A program made the translations under genes and the position numbers. Shown here in pieces: positions 26,873 to 37,315 of a stretch of 64,000 nucleotides of DNA (the first letter of the stretch is position 1; every line of letters starts with the position of its first letter). The stretch lies in contig NZ_AP017929.1 of NCBI RefSeq assembly GCF_002370355.1, forward strand, positions 1,426,001 through 1,490,000, in the 5' to 3' direction. The DNA comes from Latilactobacillus sakei subsp. sakei DSM 20017 = JCM 1157. GTDB taxonomy: Bacteria > Bacillota > Bacilli > Lactobacillales > Lactobacillaceae. The notes beneath the pieces were generated by a model, which was not told the DNA's origin, searched no databases, and worked only from the letters and a program-made list of their open reading frames with translations.

Positions 26873-28864
26873 ATGCCAAATCAAAAACAAGATTATAATG
26901 ATAATTCGATTCAAGTCTTAGAGGGCTTGGAAGCAGTTCGAAAACGGCCTGGCATGTATATTGGCTCAACCGATGGGCGTGGGTTACATCATTTAGTATA
27001 CGAAATTGTCGACAATGCAGTCGATGAAGCACTAGCAGGTTTTGGTGCAGAAATTAACGTCACAATCGGTGCGGACAATAGTATTAGTGTTCGTGATCAT
27101 GGACGGGGAATGCCAACTGGGATGCATCAATCAGGCATTCCAACGATTGAAGTCATCTTAACGGTCCTCCATGCTGGTGGTAAGTTCACCCAGAATAGTT
27201 ACAAAACATCTGGGGGATTACATGGTGTTGGGGCCAGTGTCGTTAATGCGTTATCTGAATGGTTAACCGTCCGGGTTGTTCGAGACGGCGTTGCCTATGA
27301 AGAACGCTTTGAAAACGGCGGCCATCCAGTCGGCACTTTAAAAAAGGTTGGTAAAGCTAACGAACCTAACGGGACACTGATTACTTTTAAACCGGATGCA
27401 TCAATTTTCCAAGTCACAACGTATAATTACAATACGTTAGCAGAACGGTTACGGGAATCAGCCTTTTTATTAAAAGACGTTAAGATTACGTTAACGGACT
27501 TACGTGCTGATCCTGCTAAGGAAGATGTCTTTCATTATCCAGAGGGGATTCAATCATTCGTTGATTATCTAAACGAGGATAAAGACACGATTGGCAATAA
27601 ACTCTATTTTGAAGGCACCAAAGAAGACATCGAAGTTGAATTCGCTGGTCAATACAATGACGGCTATTCCGAAAACATCATGTCATTTGTTAATAACGTG
27701 CGGACTGGTGATGGTGGTACGCATGAAGCCGGGATGAAGGCTGGGTTAACTAAGGCGTTTAACGATTATGCGCGCAAGGTTAATTTGCTAAAAGAACGGG
27801 ATAAGAACATGGAAGGCTCAGATGTTCGTGAAGGACTCAGTGCCGTCTTATCTGTACGGATCCCAGAAGAACTACTACAATTTGAAGGTCAGACCAAAGG
27901 TAAGTTAGGCTCACCACAGGCTAGAACCGCGGTCGACAACCTCGTTTATGAGCAAATGAGCTTCTTTTTACTAGAGAATGGGGAATTCGCCCAAGCATTG
28001 GTTAGAAAGTCACTCAAGGCCCGTGAAGCCCGTGAGGCAGCCCGTAAAGCGCGTGAACAAAGCCGAAACGGTAAGAAAAAGAAAAAATCAGACGGCTTAC
28101 TCTCTGGTAAGTTGACACCTGCACAATCTAAGAACGCGGCCAAAAATGAATTGTACTTGGTCGAAGGGGATTCCGCTGGTGGTTCAGCTAAACAAGGCCG
28201 TGATCGGAAGTTCCAAGCAATCTTGCCATTACGTGGGAAAGTATTGAATACCCAAAAGGCAAAATTACAAGAAATTCTAAAAAACGAAGAAATTAATACG
28301 ATGATCTATACAATCGGGGCCGGTGTCGGCGCTGAATTCAAAATTGAAGATAGCAATTACGATAAGATTATTATCATGACCGATGCGGATACCGATGGCG
28401 CTCATATTCAAATCTTACTCTTAACCTTCTTCTATCGTTACATGCGACCATTAATCGAAGCCGGTAAAGTGTATATCGCCTTACCACCTTTGTACAAGCT
28501 TCAAAAAGGCGCCGGTGCTAAAACGAAGATTGCCTATGCTTGGACGGACGATGAATTAAAAGTTGTCGCTAAGGATATGGGTAAGGGTTATAGCCAACAA
28601 CGGTTTAAAGGGTTGGGTGAAATGAATGCCGATCAACTCTGGGATACAACGATGGATCCATCAAGTCGGACCTTAATTCGTGTTCGGATTGACGATGCTG
28701 CTTTGGCAGAACGCCGGGTGACAACCTTGATGGGTGATAAAGTTGAACCGCGGCGGAAGTGGATTGAAGAAAATGTGAAATTCACGCTCGCTGAAGAAGG
28801 CAGCATTTTAGAGACAACGGGGCAAACAGCAACGCCAGTCTCCGACGATAACGCAGTAGAATAA
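26873..28864 (+). CDS. parE: DNA topoisomerase IV subunit B
   Basis: ATPase subunit that decatenates sister chromosomes with ParC. The GHKL ATPase domain shows EIVDNAVDEALAGF, DHGRGMPTG and GGLHGVGASVVNALS. The Toprim motifs are VEGDSAGGSAKQGRDR and TDADTDGAHIQ. 663 residues is in the ParE range; the missing extra insert and the parC neighbour distinguish it from GyrB. AAAGGAG precedes the ATG. It lies next to parC and opposite plsY as in streptococci and lactobacilli, and near the replication terminus where decatenation finishes. Confidence 0.97.
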   Translation: MPNQKQDYNDNSIQVLEGLEAVRKRPGMYIGSTDGRGLHHLVYEIVDNAVDEALAGFGAEINVTIGADNSISVRDHGRGMPTGMHQSGIPTIEVILTVLHAGGKFTQNSYKTSGGLHGVGASVVNALSEWLTVRVVRDGVAYEERFENGGHPVGTLKKVGKANEPNGTLITFKPDASIFQVTTYNYNTLAERLRESAFLLKDVKITLTDLRADPAKEDVFHYPEGIQSFVDYLNEDKDTIGNKLYFEGTKEDIEVEFAGQYNDGYSENIMSFVNNVRTGDGGTHEAGMKAGLTKAFNDYARKVNLLKERDKNMEGSDVREGLSAVLSVRIPEELLQFEGQTKGKLGSPQARTAVDNLVYEQMSFFLLENGEFAQALVRKSLKAREAREAARKAREQSRNGKKKKKSDGLLSGKLTPAQSKNAAKNELYLVEGDSAGGSAKQGRDRKFQAILPLRGKVLNTQKAKLQEILKNEEINTMIYTIGAGVGAEFKIEDSNYDKIIIMTDADTDGAHIQILLLTFFYRYMRPLIEAGKVYIALPPLYKLQKGAGAKTKIAYAWTDDELKVVAKDMGKGYSQQRFKGLGEMNADQLWDTTMDPSSRTLIRVRIDDAALAERRVTTLMGDKVEPRRKWIEENVKFTLAEEGSILETTGQTATPVSDDNAVE

Positions 28865-28893
28865 TTAGACGATTAGAAAAGTGAGTGATTAAT

Positions 28894-31359
28894 TTGGCTG
28901 ATGAAGCACAAAAAATTCAAGAGTTAACCCTTGAAGAAGTCATGGGCGACCGCTTTGGCCGGTATTCCAAATACATCATTCAGGAACGGGCATTACCGGA
29001 CATTCGGGATGGTTTAAAACCCGTTCAACGGCGAATTTTGTACGCAATGGCAATTGATGGCAATACTTATGACAAAGGATTCCGTAAATCAGCGAAGTCT
29101 GTCGGGAACGTCATGGGTAATTTTCATCCGCATGGTGATAGCTCGATTTATGAAGCAATGGTCCGCCTAAGCCAAGACTGGAAATTACGGGAACCATTAA
29201 TTGAAATGCATGGGAATAACGGTTCGATGGATGGTGATCCACCAGCTGCTATGCGTTATACGGAAGCCCGACTCAGCAAAATTGCCAGTGAGATGCTAAA
29301 AGACATCGATAAAAAGACGGTTGATTTTGTCCTGAACTTTGATGATACGGCTGAAGAACCAACTGTTTTACCAGCCCGCTTCCCGAACCTCTTGGTCAAC
29401 GGGGCAACTGGTATTTCGGCTGGTTATGCAACCGAGATTCCACCCCATAACTTAGGTGAAGTCACAGATGGGTTAGTTTATTTAATCGATCATCCAGACG
29501 CAACGCTAGAAAAAATGATGACCTTTGTTAAAGGCCCGGATTTCCCGACTGGGGGGATTCTACAAGGCCTTGACGGGATTAAGAAGGCTTACGAAACGGG
29601 CCGTGGTCGCGTTGTTGTGCGGGCTAAAACTAGCATTCAACAATTACGCGGTAATCGGGAACAAATCGTCGTCAGCGAGATTCCATATGAAGTCAATAAG
29701 GCCCAAATGGTCAAAAAGATTGATGAATTACGGGTCTTGAAGAAGGTTGACGGTATTTCTGAAGTCCGTGATGAAAGTGATCGGATGGGCTTGTCAGTGG
29801 TCATCGAATTGAAAAAACAAGCTGATAGCCAAGGGATTTTAAACTACCTCTTCAAGAATACTGATTTACAAATTACGTATAATTTCAATATGGTTGCTAT
29901 CTCTGATATGCAACCTAAACAAGTTGGCTTACTTGAAATTTTGCACGCGTACTTGAAACATCAAGAAGAAGTCGTTACGCGGCGGACACAATACAGCTTA
30001 CAAAAAGCACAAGATCGTTTGCATATTGTTGCTGGTCTTGTTAAAGCCTTATCGATTCTTGACCAAGTAATCAGTACGATTCGGGCAAGTAAGAATAAAA
30101 AAGACGCTAAGACGAATTTGGTGGCACAGTATGATTTTACTGAAGCACAAGCCGAAGCAATTGTTTCCTTGCAATTGTATCGTTTAACGAATACCGATGT
30201 GACTGCCTTGGAAGCCGAAGCTGCTGAATTAAAAACAGCTGTTGAAGGCTACCAAGCTATTTTGGGAAATCCTAAAGAACTTGCACGGGTCATTAAGTCT
30301 GAATTAAAATCGGTGGTTAAAGCTTACCGGAACGATCGGAAGACAGAAATTGAAGCCGAAATTGAAACCCTTGAGATTGATACGAGTGTGACTGTGATTG
30401 ATGAAACTGTCATGGTTGCGGTTAGTCATGATGGCTACCTTAAACGGAGTAGCCTCCGTTCTTATCAAGCCTCAGAAGGAGCTGACGGTGGTCTGAAAGA
30501 AGGCGATTTTGCCATCTTACAAAAGCCAATGCAGACACTCGATCAATTGATGTTATTTACCAACTCTGGTCATCTGATTCAACGACCAGTGCATGAAATT
30601 GCCGATTTGAAGTGGAAAGAAATGGGCGAACATATTTCGCAATCAATTGGCTTAGCAGCTGATGAAGCGATTATTGCGGCCTTTAGCTTTACACCAAACG
30701 AGCAAAATGGTTATTTTGTCATTGGGACGACAGATGGTTATATTAAGCAAACAGCTTTCCAAGACTTATTGCCAAGTCGAACTTATCGTTCAAAAGCCCA
30801 AGACTTTATCAAACTGCATGCTGGTGCGAACGTGACGAATGTTTATTGGGTCTCTGAAACAGATGCCCAACAACAGGCCGTCTTTAGCGCTAGTTATAAC
30901 GGTTACGGGCTCAGTTTTGCCTTGAACGAAGTATCAGTCTCTGGTGCCAAAGCCGGGGGTGTGAAACTGATGGACCTTAAAGATGGCGATCACGTCGCTA
31001 ACTTTACGCTCTTTGATCCAACCGAAAAACACGCTGCTGTGGCAATTATCACGCAACGTGGGGCCTTTAAACGCATGTTCTTAAGCGAAATTGGCTTAAC
31101 AAGCCGTGCTCGGCGTGGGGTCTTAATCCTACGTGAACTAAAACGTGATCCGCATCGGGTGGCAGCTATGATTAGAGTCGCACCTAAGATCACATTATTA
31201 GTGAAAACCGAACAGGCATTATTAACAATTGAACCACAAGCGCATGCAACAGGTGACCGTTATTCAAACGGGAGCTTCGTCATGGATGTTGAAGAAGTTG
31301 GTCAACCGGTATTTGTTTTAGCACAATCCAGCGAACCAATTTCAAACCATAAAGATTAA
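28894..31359 (+). CDS. parC: DNA topoisomerase IV subunit A
   Basis: DNA-cleaving subunit of topoisomerase IV. The catalytic Tyr122 is in AAMRYTEARLS. The quinolone region HPHGDSSIYEAMVRLSQDW has Ser83 and Glu87, equivalent to the sensitive Ser80/Glu84 of S. aureus. The C-terminal half carries beta-pinwheel repeats (for example DGYLKRSSLRSY, DGYIKQTAF, RGAFKRMFLSEIG). Start TTG at 28894 is chosen because AGTGAG sits eight bases upstream; GTG at 28885 has none. 821 residues. A perfect 16-bp terminator follows. Confidence 0.97.
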   Translation: MADEAQKIQELTLEEVMGDRFGRYSKYIIQERALPDIRDGLKPVQRRILYAMAIDGNTYDKGFRKSAKSVGNVMGNFHPHGDSSIYEAMVRLSQDWKLREPLIEMHGNNGSMDGDPPAAMRYTEARLSKIASEMLKDIDKKTVDFVLNFDDTAEEPTVLPARFPNLLVNGATGISAGYATEIPPHNLGEVTDGLVYLIDHPDATLEKMMTFVKGPDFPTGGILQGLDGIKKAYETGRGRVVVRAKTSIQQLRGNREQIVVSEIPYEVNKAQMVKKIDELRVLKKVDGISEVRDESDRMGLSVVIELKKQADSQGILNYLFKNTDLQITYNFNMVAISDMQPKQVGLLEILHAYLKHQEEVVTRRTQYSLQKAQDRLHIVAGLVKALSILDQVISTIRASKNKKDAKTNLVAQYDFTEAQAEAIVSLQLYRLTNTDVTALEAEAAELKTAVEGYQAILGNPKELARVIKSELKSVVKAYRNDRKTEIEAEIETLEIDTSVTVIDETVMVAVSHDGYLKRSSLRSYQASEGADGGLKEGDFAILQKPMQTLDQLMLFTNSGHLIQRPVHEIADLKWKEMGEHISQSIGLAADEAIIAAFSFTPNEQNGYFVIGTTDGYIKQTAFQDLLPSRTYRSKAQDFIKLHAGANVTNVYWVSETDAQQQAVFSASYNGYGLSFALNEVSVSGAKAGGVKLMDLKDGDHVANFTLFDPTEKHAAVAIITQRGAFKRMFLSEIGLTSRARRGVLILRELKRDPHRVAAMIRVAPKITLLVKTEQALLTIEPQAHATGDRYSNGSFVMDVEEVGQPVFVLAQSSEPISNHKD

Positions 31360-31361
31360 TC

Positions 31362-31397
31362 AAAAGGACACTAATTAACCTAATTAGTGTCCTTTTC
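31362..31397 (+). terminator. terminator of parE-parC
   Basis: Perfect 16-bp stem (31362-31377 with 31381-31396), three-base loop ACC, ending CCTTTT. Confidence 0.9.
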
Positions 31398-31562
31398 TGT
31401 TATATAAAAGAAGCGAAAATTCGGCATCTGTACCATAACACTTAAAAGGTTTTGCACAATCTAAATTGAACGGACAACTTGTTATAAAATGAAGTGCTGA
31501 CACTTACATAGCAGTGTTTTAAGGCGTGTGACAGTTGGTAAATGTTTTTAAAAAGAAAGGGT

Positions 31563-31590
31563 TTGCAAAAACCTTGTGACGTGTTATACT
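31563..31590 (+). promoter_or_regulatory. promoter of pflB
   Basis: TTGCAA, a 16-base spacer, and TGT-TATACT (extended -10; TATACT at 31585-31590), 51 bases before the start. The 160 bases upstream hold no gene. I looked for clear CcpA, Rex or FNR sites and saw none that fit the consensus. Confidence 0.65.
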
Positions 31591-31641
31591 AAATGTGTAA
31601 AAACTGTATGACTGAATTTTAAATAAATGGAGGCAATCCAC

Positions 31642-33903
31642 ATGGTAAAAACTGAAAAAATCAATTTAGCCGATTATTGGGACGGTTTTAATAAGGGTGA
31701 TTGGCAAGATGAAATTGATATTCGCGATTTCATCCAACAAAACTTCACAGCCTATGATGGTGATGAAAGTTTCTTAGCTGGTCCTACTGAAGCGACAACC
31801 ACTTTAAACGACCAATTAATGGCACTTAAGAAAAAAGAACGTGAAGCAGGCGGTGTTTTAGATGCTGATAACGACAATCCTGCAACTGTCACATCACACG
31901 GCCCTGGTTATTTAAATAAGGATCTTGAAAAAATCGTTGGTTTACAAACTGACGCACCACTCAAACGGGCATTCATGCCATTTGGTGGGATTCGGATGGC
32001 TGAAGATGCCTTAGAAGCTTATGGCTTTAAGACAGATCCAGAACAACACAAAATCTTTAGCGAATATCGTAAAACTCATAACCAAGGGGTTTTCGATGCT
32101 TATACACCAGATATGCGTAAAGCACGTCACTACAAGATTATTACAGGTCTTCCTGATGCTTATGCACGTGGCCGGATTATCCCTGATTTACCTCGGATTG
32201 CTGTCTATGGGATTGACCGCTTAGCAGAAGAAAAAGTACGTGACTTTAACGGTGTTGGCGACGGTGAAATGACAGATTCAGTTATTCAACTTCGCGAAGA
32301 AATTAATGAACAATATCGTGCCTTACAAGACATGAAGAAAATGGCTGCTAGCTATGGTTTTGATATTTCAAGACCCGCTAAGAACGCACAAGAAGCCGTT
32401 CAATGGATCTACTTCGGTTACTTAGCAGCTATCAAGACTCAAAACGGGGCTGCGATGTCAGTTGGCCGGATTGATACAACAATGGATATCTTTATCCAAC
32501 GTGATTTAGATCGCGGCTTGATCACAGAAGCTGAAGCACAAGAAATGGTTGATCATTTTGTCATGAAATTACGGATGGTGCGTTTCATTCGGACAGAAGA
32601 CTACAACTCATTGTTCTCAGGTGATCCAATCTGGGCAACATTATCAATGTGTGGGATTGGTATGGATGGTCGTCACCATGTTACTAAGACTGCCTTCCGT
32701 GTCTTGAAGACATTGGAAAACATGGGTGCTGCACCAGAACCTAATATCACGTTACTTTGGTCAGATCGCTTACCAGAAGGTTTCAAGCGTTATGCAACTG
32801 AAGTGTCAATCAAGAGTTCAACAATTCAATATGAAAATGATGACTTGATGCGCAACGAATGGGGTAGCGACTATTATGGGATTGCTTGTTGTGTTTCTGC
32901 ACAACCAATCGCAGATGGCGTTCAATACTTTGGTGCTCGCGCTAACTTGGCTAAGACAATCCTTTACGCAATTAACGGTGGGATTGATGAATTAGGTAAA
33001 GCACAAGTTGGGCCAGCTTACCAACCAATCACAAGTGAAATCATCGATTACAAAGAATTCATGGGTAAATACGATAAGATGTTAGATTGGTTAGCAGACG
33101 TTTACGTTAATGCTTTAAACACAATCCACTACATGCATGACAAGTATTACTATGAATCAGCACAATTAGCATTGAAGAATAGTCGCTTAGACCGGACATT
33201 TGCTACTGGTATCTCTGGTTTATCACATGCGGTTGATTCAATTTCAGCTATTAAATATGGTCAAGTTAAAATTATTCGTGACGAAGACGGTATGGCAGTC
33301 GATTTTGAAGCACAAAATCCTGACTACCCACGTTATGGTAATAATGATGATCGTGCTGATGATATCGCTAAATGGTTAGTTAAGACTTTCTACAACAAGA
33401 TGAACACACATCACTTATATCGTGGCTCAAAACTATCAACATCTGTTTTAACAATCACATCAAACGTTGTTTATGGTAAGAATACAGGGACAACACCTAA
33501 TGGCCGTCAAGCCGGCGAACCATTCTCACCTGGTGCTAACCCAGCATACGGTGCTGAAAAGAACGGTGCTTTAGCATCATTACTTTCAACAGCTAAGATT
33601 CCTTATCGTTATGCAACTGACGGGATTTCAAATACATTTGGTGTCACACCTAATACTTTAGGTCATGATGACAATGCACGTAAAGATGCCTTAGTTAACA
33701 TGGTCGACGGTTACATGGTTAACCACGGTATGCATTTGAACATCAACGTCTTCAACAAACAAACATTAATGGATGCACAACAACATCCTGAAGAATACCC
33801 AACATTAACAGTTCGTGTTTCTGGTTACTGTGTCTACTTCGCAGATTTAACTAAGGAACAACAAGATGATGTTATTTCAAGAACATTCTTCGATGAAATG
33901 TAG
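31642..33903 (+). CDS. pflB: pyruvate formate-lyase
   Basis: Glycyl-radical enzyme splitting pyruvate with CoA into acetyl-CoA and formate, in anaerobic mixed-acid fermentation. Active-site Cys416-Cys417 are in [12 protein letters not shown]. The radical Gly728 is in RVSGYCVYF, 26 residues from the C-terminus. 753 residues is the normal length. The ATG at 31642 follows GGAGG. The activating enzyme is the next gene. Formate made here can feed fhs (62245) for purine and folate synthesis. Its many codons such as TTA, AAC and GGT suggest high expression. Confidence 0.98.
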   Translation: MVKTEKINLADYWDGFNKGDWQDEIDIRDFIQQNFTAYDGDESFLAGPTEATTTLNDQLMALKKKEREAGGVLDADNDNPATVTSHGPGYLNKDLEKIVGLQTDAPLKRAFMPFGGIRMAEDALEAYGFKTDPEQHKIFSEYRKTHNQGVFDAYTPDMRKARHYKIITGLPDAYARGRIIPDLPRIAVYGIDRLAEEKVRDFNGVGDGEMTDSVIQLREEINEQYRALQDMKKMAASYGFDISRPAKNAQEAVQWIYFGYLAAIKTQNGAAMSVGRIDTTMDIFIQRDLDRGLITEAEAQEMVDHFVMKLRMVRFIRTEDYNSLFSGDPIWATLSMCGIGMDGRHHVTKTAFRVLKTLENMGAAPEPNITLLWSDRLPEGFKRYATEVSIKSSTIQYENDDLMRNEWGSDYYGIACCVSAQPIADGVQYFGARANLAKTILYAINGGIDELGKAQVGPAYQPITSEIIDYKEFMGKYDKMLDWLADVYVNALNTIHYMHDKYYYESAQLALKNSRLDRTFATGISGLSHAVDSISAIKYGQVKIIRDEDGMAVDFEAQNPDYPRYGNNDDRADDIAKWLVKTFYNKMNTHHLYRGSKLSTSVLTITSNVVYGKNTGTTPNGRQAGEPFSPGANPAYGAEKNGALASLLSTAKIPYRYATDGISNTFGVTPNTLGHDDNARKDALVNMVDGYMVNHGMHLNINVFNKQTLMDAQQHPEEYPTLTVRVSGYCVYFADLTKEQQDDVISRTFFDEM

Positions 33904-33926
33904 TCATTCATAAGAATAAACGAGGC

Positions 33927-33986
33927 AGCGGATAGCTGACCCTATCCGCTTTCTTGTAAAGCTGCTAATTTTGATTTAGCAGTTTT
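33927..33986 (+). terminator. two tandem hairpins between pflB and pflA
   Basis: AGCGGATAG / CTATCCGCT with a six-base loop (33927-33950), followed by CTGCTAA / TTAGCAG with a seven-base loop and TTTT (33962-33986). Both have poor T tracts, so partial termination, giving more pflB than pflA, or 3'-end stabilisation of pflB mRNA seems likely. Confidence 0.6.
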
Positions 33987-34021
33987 GCTAGGAAGAGTGT
34001 CTTTTATAAGAGGTGGAAGAA

Positions 34022-34834
34022 ATGGCAATTAAATTTACAACCCGTTTATCAACGGAAACCGCAGAAACAGTCGTACCAGAAGAAACCACAGAAGCACCAA
34101 TTGGCTATGTCCATTCAATCGAATCTTTTGGATCCGTAGATGGCCCTGGTATTCGTTTTGTGGCCTTTTTACAAGGGTGTCGCATGCGGTGCGAATTCTG
34201 TCATAATCCCGATACTTGGAATATTGGTAGTGGTGAACCGTATACTGCTGACGAATTAATTGCAAAAGCATTACCGTACAAAGCTTTCTGGGGTAAGGAA
34301 GGTGGCATCACTTGTAGCGGTGGTGAATCACTGATTCAAATTGATTTCTTAATTGATTTATTTAAAAAATGCAAAGCACAGGGCATTAATACGTGTCTTG
34401 ATACGTGTGGGCAACCTTTCACGTATAAGGAGCCATTTTTCAGTAAGTTTAAAGAATTGATGAAATATACGGATCTATCGATGGTTGATATTAAACATAT
34501 CGATCCAGAAGGTCATAAGAAGTTAACTGGTTTTTCAAATAAACATATTTTAGAAATGATCGAATATATGTCTAATCATGGTCATCATATGTGGATTCGT
34601 CACGTCTTAATTCCTGAACGGACTGATTATGATTGTTACTTAGAACGACTTGGCGATTACATTAAGACATTGAATAATGTTGACCGGGTTGAGGTGTTGC
34701 CATATCATACAATGGGGATTGTCAAATATGAGAAAATGGGGATTAAGTACCCACTTGAAGGCATCGAGCCACCAACTCATGATCGGGTTGTTAATGCAGA
34801 ACGGCTTTTGCATACAGCTGATTATTCAAAATAA
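34022..34834 (+). CDS. pflA: pyruvate formate-lyase activating enzyme
   Basis: Radical SAM enzyme that installs the glycyl radical in PflB. The CxxxCxxC cluster is Cys53, Cys57 and Cys60 in QGCRMRCEFCHNPD; the SAM motif GGITCSGGES follows. 270 residues with an N-terminal tail of about 25 residues ahead of IGYVHSIESFGSVDGPGIR, longer than in E. coli PflA. The ATG at 34022 follows AGAGGTGG. It is 118 bases after pflB and separated by two hairpins. Confidence 0.97.
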   Translation: MAIKFTTRLSTETAETVVPEETTEAPIGYVHSIESFGSVDGPGIRFVAFLQGCRMRCEFCHNPDTWNIGSGEPYTADELIAKALPYKAFWGKEGGITCSGGESLIQIDFLIDLFKKCKAQGINTCLDTCGQPFTYKEPFFSKFKELMKYTDLSMVDIKHIDPEGHKKLTGFSNKHILEMIEYMSNHGHHMWIRHVLIPERTDYDCYLERLGDYIKTLNNVDRVEVLPYHTMGIVKYEKMGIKYPLEGIEPPTHDRVVNAERLLHTADYSK

Positions 34835-34879
34835 ATTGTATAAAGCGGTAGCATTAGAAATTTTTAAGTGAATAATAAG

Positions 34880-34911
34880 AAAGAGCGCCGAAAAAGGTTG
34901 CTCTTTTTTTA
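34880..34911 (+). terminator. terminator after pflA
   Basis: Imperfect stem AAAGAGC-GCC / GGT-TGCTCTTT with loop GAAAAA, then a long T tract. Confidence 0.85.
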
Positions 34912-34963
34912 TTTTTTTATTATTATAATGATAAGGGATAACCCAAAGAAATGAGGATTGAGC

Positions 34964-35929
34964 ATGAAGACGAGACAAGAGAATATATTTTCTTCTAAAA
35001 CGTTAACTTATTTTTTGCAATTAGCGGAAACGATGAACTATACGCAGGCCGCTCAGCTATTAGGGATTACACAACCTGCATTAACGCAACAAATTAAGAA
35101 ATTGGAACGCACAGTTGGGGCACCACTTTTTTATTCTGTCGGTAAGAAATTACACATTTCTGATGCCGGTCGGACAATGTTAGATGCCACTCATCAAATT
35201 TACGATTTATTAAATACGGCAACGGATGAAATCCAAAGTGCAACTAGCGCTAGCCGTGGTAAAATTAATATTGGGATTCTAGCATCGATGGAACTCAGTG
35301 TTATTCAAAGTTTCTTAATCAAGTATTACCAACAATTCCCCAATATCGAAGTCAGTGTTCATTTATTGACACGTAAGGAAATTTGGGACCGTCTCGAAAA
35401 TAATAAAATTGATCTTGCAATCATGTATTTGCCAGATGACAGTATCAAAAATTGGAAGCCTTACCGTTCCAAGAAGATTGCGGATGAAAGCCTTGTTTTC
35501 TTGAGTAATAATCCATTATTGAAGAAACGCAAGAAGATTCATTTTGAGGATACATTAACTGAAAAATGGGTAACATACCCCGATGAATACTATCTCAACC
35601 AATTCATCAGTGAAGCTTATAAGAATCAAATGGTAGATCGGCCAGTCAGTGCAGCCCAATTTACATCACCATTTGAAATTTTACGGTTTGCTGAAGCAAC
35701 TGGGTTAAGCACTGCATTGCCTAAGAGTTTTTACGATGCCCATAATGTTGGTATTGAATCGAACGCGGTGCAATTTGATCCAGCAATTCAATTTGAATTG
35801 GCCTTTGTATTCCGTAAAGAAAAGGAAGATATTCCTCGGATTGACAGTTTCTTCCGAGAATTTAACCTTTATCTAGAAGAAAAAGACTATTTAACGCGAA
35901 TTAAGGAACAAAATCGTAAAATTATCTAA
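34964..35929 (+). CDS. LysR family transcriptional regulator
   Basis: 321 residues. The winged helix-turn-helix is at about 13-70 (TLTYFLQLAETMNYTQAAQLLGITQPALTQQIKKLERTVGAPLF). The effector-binding domain begins at GKINIGILASMELSVIQSFLIKYYQQFP near residue 103. The ATG at 34964 has GAGGA about seven bases upstream and is preferred to the TTG at 34958. It is transcribed away from pflBA on its own terminator-bounded unit, so its target is not evident. The effector is unknown. Confidence 0.93.
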   Translation: MKTRQENIFSSKTLTYFLQLAETMNYTQAAQLLGITQPALTQQIKKLERTVGAPLFYSVGKKLHISDAGRTMLDATHQIYDLLNTATDEIQSATSASRGKINIGILASMELSVIQSFLIKYYQQFPNIEVSVHLLTRKEIWDRLENNKIDLAIMYLPDDSIKNWKPYRSKKIADESLVFLSNNPLLKKRKKIHFEDTLTEKWVTYPDEYYLNQFISEAYKNQMVDRPVSAAQFTSPFEILRFAEATGLSTALPKSFYDAHNVGIESNAVQFDPAIQFELAFVFRKEKEDIPRIDSFFREFNLYLEEKDYLTRIKEQNRKII

Positions 35930-35981
35930 TTTCTCTGGTATAATCGATAATGTAATTTTGAAAAGAAGGGTCTGTATAAAT

Positions 35982-36905
35982 ATGAGTAAAGAATTAGTTT
36001 TCGGTCACCAAAACCCAGATACAGACGCAATTGTTGCGGCAATGGCGTTTGCTTATCTACAACAACAACTTGGCAAGGATGTCGAAGCTGTTGCTTTAGG
36101 CGAACCAAATGAAGAAACAAGTTATGCATTACGTCACTTTGCTGCAAGCACACCACGTGTGATTAAAGAAGCCGGTAGTGAAGTGCAAAGTGTTATGCTA
36201 GTTGACCACAACGAAGCACAACAAAGTGTTGCTGATATCAAAGATTTAACAGTAACTGATGTTGTTGATCATCATCGGATCGCTAACTTTGAAACAGTAA
36301 GCCCATTATTCTACCGTGCTGAACCAGTTGGCTGTACCAGCACAATTCTTTTATCAATGTTCAACGAAAATAAAATTGAAATCCCTGCACAATTAGCTGG
36401 TTTAATGATGAGTGCCATCATTTCAGATACATTGTTGATGAAATCACCAACAACAACTGAAAAAGATCGGATTGCTATCAAGACATTAGCAGAAATTGCA
36501 GATGTTGATTTTGAATCATATGGTCTTGAAATGTTAAAAGCTGGTACTAACTTAGATGATAAGAGCGAAGCTGAATTAATTGAAGCTGATGCTAAAACAT
36601 TCGATATGGCTGGTAAAAAAGTTCGTATCGATCAAGTTAACACAGTTGATATCGAAGCGGTCTTCAAACGCCAAGCTGCTTTTGAAGCTGCTATCGAAGC
36701 AGACAACAAAGCTAACGGTTACGACTTATTCGTACTTTTGGTTACTGACATCTTAAACAGTAACTCAGAAGCGCTTGTTATCGGCGAACCAGCTGAAGCC
36801 TTCGAAAAGGCTTTTGATGTGACCTTAAACAACCATCGTGCGCAATTAGCCGGTGTTGTGTCACGTAAGAAACAAGTTGTCCCACAATTAACAGCAGCAT
36901 TTTAA
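35982..36905 (+). CDS. ppaC: manganese-dependent inorganic pyrophosphatase (family II)
   Basis: Hydrolyses pyrophosphate to phosphate. DHH-family motifs are present in order: FGHQNPDTDAI at the N-terminus, MLVDHNE, and DVVDHHRIANF; the C-terminal DHHA2 domain ends with the substrate-binding VSRKKQVVPQL. The 307-residue length has no CBS insertion. The ATG at 35982 has AAGAAGGG 12 bases upstream, slightly long spacing. Family II enzymes are typical of Bacilli. Confidence 0.97.
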   Translation: MSKELVFGHQNPDTDAIVAAMAFAYLQQQLGKDVEAVALGEPNEETSYALRHFAASTPRVIKEAGSEVQSVMLVDHNEAQQSVADIKDLTVTDVVDHHRIANFETVSPLFYRAEPVGCTSTILLSMFNENKIEIPAQLAGLMMSAIISDTLLMKSPTTTEKDRIAIKTLAEIADVDFESYGLEMLKAGTNLDDKSEAELIEADAKTFDMAGKKVRIDQVNTVDIEAVFKRQAAFEAAIEADNKANGYDLFVLLVTDILNSNSEALVIGEPAEAFEKAFDVTLNNHRAQLAGVVSRKKQVVPQLTAAF

Positions 36906-36918
36906 TAGCAATTAAGAA

Positions 36919-36948
36919 GATAAAGTCCTGCGGGGCTTTATTTTTTTG
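36919..36948 (+). terminator. terminator after ppaC
   Basis: ATAAAGTCC / GGGGCTTTAT (one G-T) with a short loop and seven T. The next Shine-Dalgarno (TTAGGAG) follows three bases after the T run. Confidence 0.85.
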
Positions 36949-36961
36949 TTAGGAGCAACAG

Positions 36962-37315
36962 ATGACTGAGGAAGTAACAAAGGCAATTCAAGTGATTGAA
37001 GCGACAATTCGAAATTGTCAAAAGAGCCAGCTAAAATTTGGAGAAGGGTCCGCCCAATTTACTTTATTAAAAAATAGAATTCACGCATTGGAAGTTGGTC
37101 GTGATTTATTGAATGGGCGCACAGATATAACTGCTGAAGCATTGGTCAGGGCACAGGCACCGATTGAGTCAATCATCCATAAAACCGAAAAAGCGTTGGC
37201 TAACCAAAAAAAGACATCGCCTGTAATTAAGCGGATGACAACATTAATAGTAGCAATGACATCCATTCGGACAGCTATTATGGCACAACTTTCTGTAAAT
37301 GAGACCCATCAATAA
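36962..37315 (+). CDS. hypothetical protein, 117 aa, helical
   Basis: Not recognised. The protein is predicted almost fully helical: MTEEVTKAIQVIEATIRNCQKSQ, then KNRIHALEVGRDLL, and a C-terminal KRMTTLIVAMTSIRTAIMAQLSV that may be an amphipathic or weakly membrane-associated helix. No signal peptide. A TTAGGAG site at normal spacing and a dedicated terminator that begins inside its last codons support a real gene. It lies between ppaC and a metal ATPase without a clear functional link. Confidence 0.7.
   Translation: MTEEVTKAIQVIEATIRNCQKSQLKFGEGSAQFTLLKNRIHALEVGRDLLNGRTDITAEALVRAQAPIESIIHKTEKALANQKKTSPVIKRMTTLIVAMTSIRTAIMAQLSVNETHQ

Noticed and set aside
26873-31359. Reading the topoisomerase pair as gyrB-gyrA
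   Set aside because: plsY is divergent, parE lies next to parC, and the lengths and quinolone-region sequence fit topoisomerase IV.
31397-31641. CcpA, Rex or FNR binding site in the pflB leader
   Set aside because: TTGTGACGTG and similar words are near misses, but none has the required symmetric half.
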